Counted from the stretch's first letter, positions 31,166 to 39,753 are shown. The stretch is 42,963 nt of DNA from Clostridiales bacterium (GCA_015069565.1 SVIJ01000007.1:1-42963); one strand, 5' to 3'. The notes: generated from the sequence alone by a model not told the origin. Numbers and translations: made by a program.

Positions 31166-32566
31166 TTAGAATTCAATTTTTTCTTGAATATACTTGATTG
31201 CTTCTTCCACCGATACACGGATTTGTTCCATCGTATCTCTGTCGCGAACGGTGACCGTGTTATCTTCCAAGGTTTGGAAGTCGATGGTCACGCAGTACGG
31301 CGTACCGATTTCGTCCTGACGGCGGTAGCGCTTACCGATAGAGCCCGTCACGTCGTAGGTCGCAGGGAACTTTTTGCACATCTGCAAATAGATTTCGTCC
31401 GCCTTTTCGGAAAGACCCTTTTGCAGGGGCAATACCGCACACTTGTAGGGCGCAAGCGCAGGGTGCAAGCGAAGCACCGTTCTTACGTCGTTCTTTTCCG
31501 CGTCTACCACTTCTTCGTCGTATGCGTCCGTCAAGAAGGCAAGCACTACGCGGTCTGCGCCGAGCGAAGGCTCGATAACGTAGGGAACGTATTTTTCACC
31601 CGTGACAGGGTCGGTGTAGTCGATGGGCTTGCCGCATTCCTTTGCGTGCTGGGTAAGGTCGTAGTCCGTTCTGTCTGCGATCCCCCAAAGCTCGCCCCAA
31701 CCGAATGCGAAGTTGTATTCAAAGTCGGTGGTTGCCTTCGAGTAGAAGCAAAGCTCTTCGGGGCTATGGTCGCGAAGGTGCAGGTTTTCCGCTTTCATGC
31801 CGAGCGACAAAAGCCAGTCGCGGCAGAAATCCTTCCAGTATGCGAACCATTCCAAATCGGTGCCGGGCTTGCAGAAGAATTCCAGCTCCATTTGTTCGAA
31901 TTCACGGGTACGGAAGGTGAAGTTGCCCGGGGTGATTTCGTTACGGAAGGACTTACCGATCTGACCGATCCCGAAGGGAACGCGAAGACGGGAAGAACGC
32001 TGTACGTTTGCGAAGTTTACGAAGATACCTTGCGCTGTTTCGGGACGAAGGTAAACGGTGTTCGCGCTGTCTTCCGTCACGCCTTGGAAGGTTTTGAACA
32101 TCAGGTTGAACTTTCTAATCGACGTAAAATCGGAGTTGCCGCAAACGGGGCAAACGAGCTTGTGTTCGACGATGAACGCTTCCAGTGCGTCGTTGTCCAT
32201 GCTTTCCACGGACACGTCCAAGCCCTTCTTTTCTACGTATTTTTCGACGAGATCGTCCGCTCTGTGACGGGATTTGCAGGACTTACAGTCCATCAAGGGA
32301 TCGGAGAAGCCGCCCAAGTGACCAGACGCCTGCCACGTTCTCGTGTTCATCAAGATGGCGCAATCTACGCCCGTATTGTGGGGATTTTCCTGAATAAATT
32401 TCTTCCACCAAGCCTTCTTGACGTTGTTTTTCAGCTCTACGCCCAAAGGACCGTAATCCCAAGTGTTTGCAAGGCCGCCGTAGATTTCACTTCCAGGGAA
32501 GATGAAGCCGCGCGTTTTGCAAAGGGAAACGAGTTTTTCCATCGTGACTGCTCTTTTTTCTGCCAT
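31166..32566 (-). CDS. glyQS: Glycyl-tRNA synthetase, single-chain dimeric type
   Basis: 466 residues. Class II synthetase of the alpha2 type. Motifs include the N-terminal '[27 protein letters not shown]', '[15 protein letters not shown]' (motif 2 area), '[34 protein letters not shown]', '[17 protein letters not shown]' (motif 3) and a C-terminal anticodon-binding domain ending in '[10 protein letters not shown]'. AAAAGGAG lies 8 nt before ATG. The leader is only about 40 nt, too short for a T-box. Confidence 0.97.
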   Translation of the reverse strand: MAEKRAVTMEKLVSLCKTRGFIFPGSEIYGGLANTWDYGPLGVELKNNVKKAWWKKFIQENPHNTGVDCAILMNTRTWQASGHLGGFSDPLMDCKSCKSRHRADDLVEKYVEKKGLDVSVESMDNDALEAFIVEHKLVCPVCGNSDFTSIRKFNLMFKTFQGVTEDSANTVYLRPETAQGIFVNFANVQRSSRLRVPFGIGQIGKSFRNEITPGNFTFRTREFEQMELEFFCKPGTDLEWFAYWKDFCRDWLLSLGMKAENLHLRDHSPEELCFYSKATTDFEYNFAFGWGELWGIADRTDYDLTQHAKECGKPIDYTDPVTGEKYVPYVIEPSLGADRVVLAFLTDAYDEEVVDAEKNDVRTVLRLHPALAPYKCAVLPLQKGLSEKADEIYLQMCKKFPATYDVTGSIGKRYRRQDEIGTPYCVTIDFQTLEDNTVTVRDRDTMEQIRVSVEEAIKYIQEKIEF

Positions 32567-32607
32567 AATATACTCCTTTTAAAAGTAAAAAATAAAGATC
32601 GTTTCCT

Positions 32608-32636
32608 ATTGTAGCATTTTTTTTCGGTTTCGTCAA
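32608..32636 (-). promoter_or_regulatory. Promoter of glyQS
   Basis: Minus strand TTGACG (32636-32631), 17-bp spacer, TACAAT (32613-32608). Confidence 0.78.
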
Positions 32637-32753
32637 TAATTCCAGGGGGGGGATTTTGGGGGAGTTTTCCAAGCTTTTTGGAAAGTGTTCCGTTTTTTCC
32701 AAAAAAAAGCGAGAAAAAATTAAAAATTTTTCGAAAAAGTTTAGGCTATCCCC

Positions 32754-32782
32754 TTTTCATTTTGGAAAATATGTGTTATAAT
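32754..32782 (+). promoter_or_regulatory. Promoter of fhs
   Basis: TTTTCA (32754-32759, weak), 17-bp spacer, TATAAT (32777-32782). Confidence 0.6.
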
Positions 32783-32858
32783 AAACCAAGGACTATGTCG
32801 AAACCCCTTAAAGGGGTTTGGGGAAAAATGGTAGAAAGGTCGAAAAAAGGAGAATAGA

Positions 32859-34514
32859 ATGCTTTCGGATATCGAAATTGCGGAGAGCGCAAAACTGCAA
32901 GACATTCGCGAGATTGCCGCAAAAGCGGGGATCGCAGAGAGCGCTTTGGAGCCGTACGGAAAGTATAAAGCAAAGCTTTCCTTGCCCAAGGGCGCAAAGA
33001 GAAAAGCAAAACTTGTTTTGGTGACAGCCATCAACCCCACGTCGTCGGGGGAAGGAAAAACGACCGTTTCTATCGGTCTTGCCGACGGCTTACAGGCAAT
33101 CGGCAAAAAGGCTTGCCTTGCATTGAGAGAGCCTTCGCTCGGGCCCGTCTTTGGAATCAAGGGCGGCGCGGCTGGCGGCGGCTATGCACAGGTCGTTCCC
33201 ATGACGGAAATCAACCTGCATTTTACGGGCGATTTACACGCGATTACCGCAGCGAACAACCTTCTCTGCGCACTGATGGATAACCACATTTTCCGTGGCA
33301 ACGCGTTGAATATCGACGTCAACAATATCTATTTCCACCGTTGTATGGACATGAACGAGCGCCAGCTCATCAACGTGATGACGGGCGGCAAGGGCAGGGG
33401 GGTCGAGAGAGAAGACCACTTCGACATCACCGCGGCAAGCGAAGTGATGGCGGTGCTGTGCTTGGCGACGGACATTGACGACTTGAAGCGCCGTTTGGGC
33501 AATATCATCGTCGGCTTGAATACGAACGGCGACTACGTGCGCGCAAGAGATATTCCTGGTGCGGTCGGGTCGATGGCGGTGCTTTTGAAGGACGCGATGA
33601 AGCCCAACCTTGTACAGACGCTCGAAGGCACGCCCGCGATCATTCACGGCGGCCCGTTTGCAAACATCGCGCACGGCTGCAACAGCGTGCAGGCGACCTA
33701 CGCGGCAATGAGCATTGCGGACTACGCCGTCACCGAAGCAGGCTTCGGCGCGGACTTGGGCGCGGAAAAGTTCTTGGATACCAAATGCCGTGCGGCGGGC
33801 ATTGAGCCCGACTGCGTGGTGATCGTTGCCACCGTCAAAGCATTGAAGCTTCACGGCGGCGCGGCGAAGGAAACGCTCTCGGAAGAAAATCTGGACGCTT
33901 TGAAGGGGGGGATGCCCAACCTTTTGAAGCATATCGAAAACATCAAAAACGTCTACAAAAAACCCGTTGTGGTGGCAATGAACCGCTTTGCGACGGACAC
34001 CCAAGCGGAAACCGATCTCGTAATCGAAACGGTGCGCGCGGCAGGCTCTGTGGCGGTGTTCACCGACGTCTTCTTGAAGGGGGGCGAAGGTGGCAAGGCA
34101 CTTGCGGAAGAAGTGGTGAAAGCGTGCGAAATTCCATCCAAGATGGAATACGCCTATGATTTGCAGGACGGCGTTTGCAAGAAAATCAACGATATCGTGA
34201 CGAAGATCTACGGCGGCGACGGCGCGGATTTCTCGGAAGAAGCCTTGAAAAAGATTGCCGATATCGAAGCGAAGGGCGAAGGGGCTTTGCCTGTGATTAT
34301 CGCAAAAACGCAATATTCCCTTTCGGACAACGCCGAGCTTTTGGGCAGACCTACGGGTTTCCGTATTTTTGTCAAGGACGTTGTTTTGAAAGGCGGTGCA
34401 GGGTTCATCGTAGCCATCGCAGGGAAGATTATGCTGATGCCAGGGCTTGGCGCGCATCCTGCGGCGGAAAAGATAGACCTTCTTTCCGACGGCACGATAG
34501 TTGGACTGTCTTAA
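32859..34514 (+). CDS. fhs: Formate-tetrahydrofolate ligase
   Basis: 551 residues, the usual length. It makes 10-formyl-THF from formate, THF and ATP for purine synthesis, fMet-tRNA or acetogenic one-carbon flow. Signatures are the P-loop-like 'PTSSGEGKTT' (60-69), 'REPSLGPVFGIKGGAAGGGYAQVVPMTEINLHFTGD' and a C-terminal 'LMPGLGAHPAAEKID'. AAAGGAG precedes ATG. A two-unit repeat begins 2 nt after its stop, as after eda. Confidence 0.97.
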   Translation: MLSDIEIAESAKLQDIREIAAKAGIAESALEPYGKYKAKLSLPKGAKRKAKLVLVTAINPTSSGEGKTTVSIGLADGLQAIGKKACLALREPSLGPVFGIKGGAAGGGYAQVVPMTEINLHFTGDLHAITAANNLLCALMDNHIFRGNALNIDVNNIYFHRCMDMNERQLINVMTGGKGRGVEREDHFDITAASEVMAVLCLATDIDDLKRRLGNIIVGLNTNGDYVRARDIPGAVGSMAVLLKDAMKPNLVQTLEGTPAIIHGGPFANIAHGCNSVQATYAAMSIADYAVTEAGFGADLGAEKFLDTKCRAAGIEPDCVVIVATVKALKLHGGAAKETLSEENLDALKGGMPNLLKHIENIKNVYKKPVVVAMNRFATDTQAETDLVIETVRAAGSVAVFTDVFLKGGEGGKALAEEVVKACEIPSKMEYAYDLQDGVCKKINDIVTKIYGGDGADFSEEALKKIADIEAKGEGALPVIIAKTQYSLSDNAELLGRPTGFRIFVKDVVLKGGAGFIVAIAGKIMLMPGLGAHPAAEKIDLLSDGTIVGLS

Positions 34515-34516
34515 AC

Positions 34517-34750
34517 GACGTATATACGTCGCAATACGGCGTCGCGCTCCGCGTTTCCTTGGTCACGTACGGCTTGTACGCTCCCTGCGGAAATGCTCGC
34601 GCTTCTTGTCTTGCTCGTATCTCCGCCGTTTAACATTCGCGGTAGATGGGCAATACGGCGCCGAACTTGCGTTTCCTTAGGTCACGTACGTCTATGTACG
34701 CTCCCTGCGGAAATGCTCGCGCTTCTTGTCTTGCTCGTATCTCCGTCGTT
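34517..34750 (+). repeat. 119-bp tandem repeat, two copies (related to the eda repeats)
   Basis: Starts with the perfect palindrome GACGTATATACGTC (34517-34530), 2 nt after the fhs stop. The GCAATACGGC tokens at 34531 and 34650 are 119 bp apart. Each unit has TTTCC...GGAAA enclosing CGTAC-loop-GTACG (34566-34580 and 34685-34700) and the tail GCTTCTTGTCTTGCTCGTATCTCCG. Compared with the eda copies the stem bases differ but pairing is kept. Confidence 0.9.
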
Positions 34751-34769
34751 TAGCAATTTTGCAAGCAAA

Positions 34770-34853
34770 GCGATATATCGCCTATGGCGATGCGATATTT
34801 CTTAGCAGAAGCGATATTCGTCTTCGACGAGCGATATGTTCGCAGGGCGAACG
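34770..34853 (+). repeat. Modular hairpin array, GCGATAT linker class (copy 2)
   Basis: GCGATAT linkers alternate with ATCGCC/GGCGAT, TTCT/AGAA, TCGTC/GACGA and GTTCGC/GCGAAC hairpins. It lies between the 119-bp repeats and glnS; no gene is visible in 34515-34881. Confidence 0.88.
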
Positions 34854-34881
34854 TTTTAAGAAGATTTACAATAGGGTTCTT

Positions 34882-36516
34882 ATGAAAATTATCGAAGAAA
34901 CAAACTTTATCGAAAAAATCATCAACGAAGACATTCGTGAAGGGAAGATCGAAGCGGTGCAAACCCGTTTCCCCCCCGAACCGAACGGCTATCTTCACAT
35001 CGGACACGTCAAGAGTATGCTTGTCAACTTCGGTACGGCGAAAAAGTACGACGGCAAGTGCAACCTGTTCTTTGACGACACCAACCCGTCCAAGGAAAAG
35101 ACGGAGTTCGTCGACGCCATCCGCAAGGACATCGAGTGGATTGGCTACGAATGGGCAAAGGAAGTGTATGCGTCCGATTTCTTTGAAACCATCTATTCCT
35201 ACGCGGAACGCTTGATCATCGAAGGCAAAGCCTTCGTGTGCGACCTTTCGGGCGACGAGATCAGCGCAACGCGCGGTACGCTCACCGAAGCAGGCAAGGA
35301 AAGTCCTTACAGAAACCGTTCGGTGGAAGAAAACCTGTCGCTTTTCCGCGATATGCGCGCAGGCAAGTATGCGGACGGTGAAAAGTGCCTTCGTGCGAAG
35401 ATCGACATGGCTTCGCCCAACATGAACATGCGCGACCCCGTTATCTACCGCATTTTGCGCGCGACCCATCACCGCACGGGGGATAAGTGGTGCATCTATC
35501 CTATGTACGACTTCGCGCATCCCATTTGCGACTATTTGCAGGGGGTCACCCATTCCCTTTGTACGTTAGAGTTCGAAGACCACAGACCCCTTTACGACTG
35601 GGTGGGCATCAACCTTGGGTTTAGCCCGAAGCCCCGTCAAATCGAGTTTGCTCGCCTTGCCATCACTAACACGGTGATGTCGAAGCGGTATCTTAAAAAG
35701 CTTGTGGAAGAAGGCCACGTACACGGCTGGGACGATCCCAGAATGCCGACGGTGACAGGTCTTAGAAACCGTGGCGTACCCCCCGAAGCCTTGCTTGATT
35801 TTTGTACGAAGATCGGGATTGTTAAGGCGAACTCGGAATGTCAGCTTTCCTATCTCGAAGCTTGCATCCGTGAAAACTTGAACGAAAACGCCGAGCGTGC
35901 GATGGCGGTGCTTGATCCCTTGAAGGTGACCATCACCAACTACGAAGGGGAAGAAACGCTGGAAACGGCGCTCCATCCCTTGAAGCCTGAAATGGGTACG
36001 AGAAAGGTACAGTTCTCGTCGGTGGTGTATATCGACCGCGCGGACTTCTCTCTCAATCCCCCGCCCAAGTACCAACGCTTGAAGGCGGACGGGTACGTGC
36101 GCTTGAAGGGCGCGTACATCATTCACTGCGACGAAGTCGTTTTGGACGAAAACGGGGAAGTTGCCGAGCTGAAATGCTCCTACGTACCCGAAAGCCGTTC
36201 TTCCTGCGATACCAGCGGTATCAAGGTGAAGGGCACGATCCAGTGGGTAGACGGCAAGACGGGCGTGGACGTAGAGATCCGCAAATACGGCGTGCTTTTG
36301 AAGGATGCGGAATACGCTGGGCAGGACTTCGGCGAAAGAATGAACCTGGACAGCGAACACATCTTCCACGGCAAAGCCGAGCCTTACCTTGCGGAGAGCG
36401 TGGACGGAAAGCAATTCCAGCTCATGCGCGTGGGCTATTACAAAAAATGCGTAGACGAAAAGGGCGGACTGGTGCTCTCTGAAATCGTTTCGCTCAAAGA
36501 CAGTTTCAATAAGTAA
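34882..36516 (+). CDS. glnS: Glutamine-tRNA ligase
   Basis: 544 residues. Class I synthetase with 'PPEPNGYLHIGH' (HIGH at 39-42) and 'VMSKRY' (KMSKS equivalent, 266-268), 'YPMYDFAHPICD' (tRNA/Gln site) and C-terminal beta-barrel domains. It charges tRNA-Gln directly, so this organism need not rely only on the GatCAB route common in Firmicutes. ATG 34882 is preceded by AGGG 5 nt away; the open frame from 34726 is repeat sequence. Preceded by the hairpin array. Confidence 0.96.
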   Translation: MKIIEETNFIEKIINEDIREGKIEAVQTRFPPEPNGYLHIGHVKSMLVNFGTAKKYDGKCNLFFDDTNPSKEKTEFVDAIRKDIEWIGYEWAKEVYASDFFETIYSYAERLIIEGKAFVCDLSGDEISATRGTLTEAGKESPYRNRSVEENLSLFRDMRAGKYADGEKCLRAKIDMASPNMNMRDPVIYRILRATHHRTGDKWCIYPMYDFAHPICDYLQGVTHSLCTLEFEDHRPLYDWVGINLGFSPKPRQIEFARLAITNTVMSKRYLKKLVEEGHVHGWDDPRMPTVTGLRNRGVPPEALLDFCTKIGIVKANSECQLSYLEACIRENLNENAERAMAVLDPLKVTITNYEGEETLETALHPLKPEMGTRKVQFSSVVYIDRADFSLNPPPKYQRLKADGYVRLKGAYIIHCDEVVLDENGEVAELKCSYVPESRSSCDTSGIKVKGTIQWVDGKTGVDVEIRKYGVLLKDAEYAGQDFGERMNLDSEHIFHGKAEPYLAESVDGKQFQLMRVGYYKKCVDEKGGLVLSEIVSLKDSFNK

Positions 36517-36570
36517 AAAATTTAGGTGGCAGGGAAAACTCTGCTAAGCAAACATATAAGGAGTAGAAAT

Positions 36571-37794
36571 ATGACGGTATCTGCTTTGCTGATCAATTTC
36601 AGCGAATTTCAACTGGTACATTGGATTGCGCTTGGCGTAGGTGCGCTGATTGCGATCATCGCCTTCTGCGTCGGCTGTAAAAAAGGCTTCTCGAATTTGA
36701 GCCTTCGTCCCGTTTCTTGGGCATTCGGCTGCGCGCTGTTCTTGGTGCTCGAACTTTTCCTGCACGACAAATGCTTTATCGCGGGCATGTTTAAGGATTC
36801 CGATCCTGCAATCATGCACCTTGCGTCTTCGCTCACTTGGCTGATTGTAGCTTTGGTGGCGCGTTGGATCGTCTTCGGCGGTTTGTACGCGATCATCAAG
36901 GGCTGCCAAAACGCAAAGTATGCAAAAGCGGAAGCGGTCAACAATGCGGAAATCAACGGCGCGGAAGAAATCCTTGCGGATGAAAACAAGGTTTACAAGC
37001 CCCTGCCTTTGAGCGGTACGATCAAGCCCGGTCCTTTGAACAGACTCTTCGGCGGTATCTTCTCGCTTGCAAACGTTTTGATCGTGCTTGCGGCGGTTGC
37101 GGCATTCGCGATGGTGGTGCTCAGCGTGACCCCCTTGTATTCGACCTTGGAATGGGCGTACACGGGCGCTATGGAAGCGATTTGGGGCTACGTGCGCGTT
37201 TGGACGCTTGACTTTATCTTGGTTGCAATCGTTTGCTTGATTGTCATCAAGGGGTATAGAGAAGGGCTTTTGAACGGCGTTCGCACGCTCGGTGTTGCGA
37301 TTGCGAAGCTTGCGGCGATTGTATTCGGTTTGGCGCTTCCCTTCTTGCCGATTGCGGCGGAAGGCGGTGCGCTTGGTTTCCTGTCCGTTGCGGCGGTGAA
37401 GCTGACGGAGCTCATTCCCTTGGAAGGCGCGCTTGCAATGCTTGCAAGCATCTTGCCCGTAGTATTCAAGGTAGTGTTCGGTATCGTAATTGCGATCGTA
37501 TTGTCGCTGCTTGTTAAGCTGATCGGCTGGTTGCTTGGTAAGCTTTTGGACGTTGTAGACAACGTAGACGCGCTGTGGCGCATCGACGGCATCATCGGTG
37601 CAATCGTATACGCGGTGATCGCGCTTGCGGTGGTTGCGGTGATCGTAGTGGTGCTTTATGCGCTCGAACATTACGGCGTATTTATGGCAAGCCAGCTCTT
37701 CTCGGCGAAGTCCCCGATTATGGGCGGTTTGTTTGAAGTATTCGACGTGACCGTTCGTCCTTTGCTGGAAAAGGTGACGGCGTTCTTCGCTTAA
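36571..37794 (+). CDS. CvpA-like multi-span membrane protein
   Basis: 407 residues from ATG 36571 (AAGGAG upstream). About eight hydrophobic segments. Two CvpA-type repeats are visible: 'CVGCKKGFSNLSLRPVSWAFGCAL' near residue 28 and 'CLIVIKGYREGLLNGVRTLGVAIAKL' near 225, each followed by membrane helices. CvpA proteins are poorly understood inner-membrane proteins (colicin V production or envelope integrity). A hydrophilic loop (about 115-150) separates the halves. The length is about double that of single CvpA, which suggests a tandem duplication. Confidence 0.7.
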   Translation: MTVSALLINFSEFQLVHWIALGVGALIAIIAFCVGCKKGFSNLSLRPVSWAFGCALFLVLELFLHDKCFIAGMFKDSDPAIMHLASSLTWLIVALVARWIVFGGLYAIIKGCQNAKYAKAEAVNNAEINGAEEILADENKVYKPLPLSGTIKPGPLNRLFGGIFSLANVLIVLAAVAAFAMVVLSVTPLYSTLEWAYTGAMEAIWGYVRVWTLDFILVAIVCLIVIKGYREGLLNGVRTLGVAIAKLAAIVFGLALPFLPIAAEGGALGFLSVAAVKLTELIPLEGALAMLASILPVVFKVVFGIVIAIVLSLLVKLIGWLLGKLLDVVDNVDALWRIDGIIGAIVYAVIALAVVAVIVVVLYALEHYGVFMASQLFSAKSPIMGGLFEVFDVTVRPLLEKVTAFFA

Positions 37795-37820
37795 AATCGA
37801 ATAGCATTTGAATGGCTAAC

Positions 37821-37866
37821 AAAAGCCCCCATTGTCGCGTAGTGCGCCTTTTGGGGGCTTTTTTTG
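37821..37866 (+). terminator. Terminator of the CvpA-like gene
   Basis: AAAAGCCCCCA pairs with TTGGGGGCTTTT; the 20-nt loop contains GCGTAGTGCGC; followed by T7. Confidence 0.85.
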
Positions 37867-37870
37867 ATAA

Positions 37871-37967
37871 GTGAATTGATTGCCTTTGGCAATCGTGAAT
37901 TGCGTTTTACAAACGCGTGAATTGACGGCTACGCCGTCGTGAATTGCAAGGCATTGCCTTGCGTTAT
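37871..37967 (-). repeat. Modular hairpin array, CGTGAATTG class, half element in reverse orientation
   Basis: Hairpins ATTGCC..GGCAAT, CGTTT..AAACG, ACGGC..GCCGT and CAAGGC..GCCTTG with CGTGAATTG linkers: the reverse complement of the 3' halves at 31022-31116 and 39626-39721. No gene is visible in 37795-38254. Confidence 0.9.
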
Positions 37968-37990
37968 GGAAATAATTTCTTATGTCAATA

Positions 37991-38020
37991 CGAGATCCTT
38001 CGGCTGCGCTCAGGATGACA
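37991..38020 (-). repeat. CATTCTGAG-type dispersed repeat, reverse orientation
   Basis: CGAGATCCTTCGGCTGCGCT followed by CAGGATGACA: reverse of the copy at 30847-30887. Confidence 0.75.
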
Positions 38021-38032
38021 AAAAGGGGGATC

Positions 38033-38056
38033 GTAGGGCGGGGGCTTGCTCCCGCC
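38033..38056 (+). repeat. 24-bp G/C-rich inverted repeat (copy 2)
   Basis: Identical to 20688-20711 and 39451-39474: GTAGGGCGGGGG then CTTGCTCCCGCC. It can form a GGCGGGG/TCCCGCC hairpin; no T-run follows here. Confidence 0.85.
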
Positions 38057-38072
38057 GTGATGGTAGAGATAG

Positions 38073-38178
38073 TTGTCCTTGCGGACAAGCGAGATTACGC
38101 CTATGGCGTAGCGATATTTACCTGTGGTAAGCGATATTATGCCTACGGCATAGCGATATGTTTTCCTATGGAAAACGT
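38073..38178 (+). repeat. Modular hairpin array, GCGATAT linker class (copy 3)
   Basis: TTGTCC/GGACAA, TACGCC/GGCGTA, TTACC/GGTAA, TATGCC/GGCATA and GTTTTCC/GGAAAAC hairpins separated by GCGATAT/GCGAGAT. Same order as 20587-20690 with one extra module and a compensated final stem. Confidence 0.9.
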
Positions 38179-38196
38179 TTTCAATTCACACGATAT

Positions 38197-38237
38197 AAAA
38201 AGCACTCTTGCAAGGTGCAAGAGTGCTTTTCTTTTTT
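38197..38237. terminator. Terminator downstream of gap (bidirectional)
   Basis: AAAAGCACTCTTGCA pairs with TGCAAGAGTGCTTTT around AGG; T-rich tracts on both sides. Confidence 0.88.
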
Positions 38238-38254
38238 AGATTGATCCTACGCGA

Positions 38255-39274
38255 TTAAAGTTCTGCGAAGTACTTAATCGTTCTAACCATCTGGCTGGTG
38301 TAGGAGTTTTCGTTGTCGTACCAGGAAACAACCTTAACAAGCGTCGTGCCGTCGCCCATGGGCATGCACTTCGTCTGCGTAGCGTCGAAGAGCGAACCGT
38401 AGCGGATACCGATGATGTCGGAAGAAACGATTTCTTCTTCGGTGTAGCCGAAGGATGCGGAAGCAGCTGCCTTCATTGCTGCGTTTACGTCGTCAGCGGT
38501 CACTTCGCCGTCGCAAACTGCAACAAGCTGGGTAAGCGAACCGGTGGGAACGGGAACACGTTGAGCGCAACCGTCAAGCACGCCGTTGAGTTCGGGGATA
38601 ACCAAGCCGATAGCCTTTGCAGCGCCGGTGGAGTTGGGAACAATGTTCACAGCAGCAGCACGTGCGCGGCGAAGGTCGCCCTTTCTGTGGGGGCCGTCCA
38701 AAACCATCTGGTCGCCAGTGTAAGCGTGGATCGTGGTCATGTAGCCCTTCTTGATAGCTGCAAGCTTGTTGAGCGTGTTTGCCATAGGAGCAAGACAGTT
38801 CGTGGTGCAGGATGCAGCGGAGATGATGGTGTCAGCCGTCGTCAACGTCTTTTCGTTTACGCTGTAAACGATGGTGGGAAGGTCATTACCAGCAGGAGCG
38901 GAGATAACAACTTTCTTTGCGCCAGCGTTGATGTGCGCTTGGCTCTTAGCCTTGGACGTGTAGAAACCAGTACATTCGAGAACTACGTCAACGTCAAGTT
39001 CAGCCCAAGGGCAGTTGTTAGCGTCCTTTTCAGCGTAGATCTTGATGGTCTTGCCGCATACGGTGATCGTACCAGCTTCGTCGTTTGCGGAAACGGTTTC
39101 AGCGTGTTCGTATCTACCCTGAGCGGAGTCATACTTCAAAAGGTGAGCGAGCATGGAAGGGCTGGTCAAGTCGTTGATAGCAACGATTTCATAACCTTCT
39201 GCGCCGAACATCTGTCTGAAAGCAAGACGACCGATACGGCCAAAGCCGTTGATTGCAACTTTTACGTTTGCCAT
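38255..39274 (-). CDS. gap: Glyceraldehyde-3-phosphate dehydrogenase
   Basis: 339 residues from ATG 39274 (GGAGGAAT upstream on the minus strand). NAD-binding 'INGFGRIGR' (8-16) with D35 favouring NAD, catalytic C156 in '[12 protein letters not shown]' and H183. It oxidises glyceraldehyde 3-phosphate in glycolysis, including that made by Eda. An 85-nt leader separates it from the promoter. Codon use is strongly optimised, as expected for high expression. Confidence 0.98.
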   Translation of the reverse strand: MANVKVAINGFGRIGRLAFRQMFGAEGYEIVAINDLTSPSMLAHLLKYDSAQGRYEHAETVSANDEAGTITVCGKTIKIYAEKDANNCPWAELDVDVVLECTGFYTSKAKSQAHINAGAKKVVISAPAGNDLPTIVYSVNEKTLTTADTIISAASCTTNCLAPMANTLNKLAAIKKGYMTTIHAYTGDQMVLDGPHRKGDLRRARAAAVNIVPNSTGAAKAIGLVIPELNGVLDGCAQRVPVPTGSLTQLVAVCDGEVTADDVNAAMKAAASASFGYTEEEIVSSDIIGIRYGSLFDATQTKCMPMGDGTTLVKVVSWYDNENSYTSQMVRTIKYFAEL

Positions 39275-39366
39275 GATAAAAATTCCTCCAAAAAATGTGA
39301 TTTTATTGTTTTTGTTTTTTGCGTTTTGGATGCAAGCGAAAAGCAAACCGCTTTTATCCATTTATC

Positions 39367-39395
39367 ATTTTAGCACTTTTTTCCCTGTTCGTCAA
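39367..39395 (-). promoter_or_regulatory. Promoter of gap
   Basis: Minus strand TTGACG (39395-39390), 17-bp spacer, TAAAAT (39372-39367). Confidence 0.72.
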
Positions 39396-39450
39396 TAAAA
39401 AATAGGGGATTGTAAAAATTTTCGCAAAAAAAGTGCCTAAGGGATGATTT

Positions 39451-39474
39451 GTAGGGCGGGGGCTTGCTCCCGCC
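39451..39474 (+). repeat. 24-bp G/C-rich inverted repeat (copy 3)
   Basis: Identical to 20688-20711 and 38033-38056. Lies between the gap promoter and the hairpin array at 39510. Confidence 0.85.
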
Positions 39475-39509
39475 GATTGTAGGAGCAGAGCCCTTGATTG
39501 TCCGATAAA

Positions 39510-39721
39510 GTGAATTGAACGCGTTGCGTTCGTGAATTGAAATCTGCGATTTCGTGAATTCTCGCTGACGCGACGTGAATTGTTTGCCGATGGCAAACGT
39601 TGTGGTAGAATTTAAATTTTCCCATAACGCAAGGCAGAGCCTTGCAATTCACGACGGCTATGCCGTCAATTCACGCGTTTGTAAAACGCAATTCACGATT
39701 GCCGAAGGCAATCAATTCACG
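39510..39721. repeat. Modular hairpin array, CGTGAATTG class, complete element
   Basis: Forward half: AACGC..GCGTT, AAATC..GATTT, TCGC..GCGA and TTTGCC..GGCAAA with CGTGAATTG. Then about 30 nt of spacer (CGTTGTGG...CCCATAACG). Inverted half: CAAGGC..GCCTTG, ACGGC..GCCGT, CGTTT..AAACG and ATTGCC..GGCAAT with CAATTCACG. No gene is visible in 39362-39790. Confidence 0.9.
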
Positions 39722-39753
39722 TTTACATAGACCGCTTATTCTTTTGTGTAATA

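Noticed and set aside
31184..32614. Long plus-strand open frame opposite glyQS
   Set aside because: glyQS on the minus strand is unmistakable; the opposite frame is a by-product of its codon use.
32567..32640. T-box riboswitch upstream of glyQS
   Set aside because: The leader is only about 40 nt, far too short, and no T-box core sequence is present.
33234..34457. Minus-strand open frame of 407 codons opposite fhs
   Set aside because: fhs is clear on the plus strand; the antisense protein is rich in R, H, V and F with no recognisable domain.
34726..34881. Extension of glnS upstream to 34726
   Set aside because: The extra codons are the 119-bp repeat and the GCGATAT array, not protein-like; the conserved N-terminus starts at 34882.
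36544..37671. Long minus-strand open frame (375 codons) opposite the CvpA-like gene
   Set aside because: Its protein is an implausible mix of R, H, N and Q residues, a mirror of membrane-protein codons on the other strand; the plus-strand gene has a good start and a terminator.
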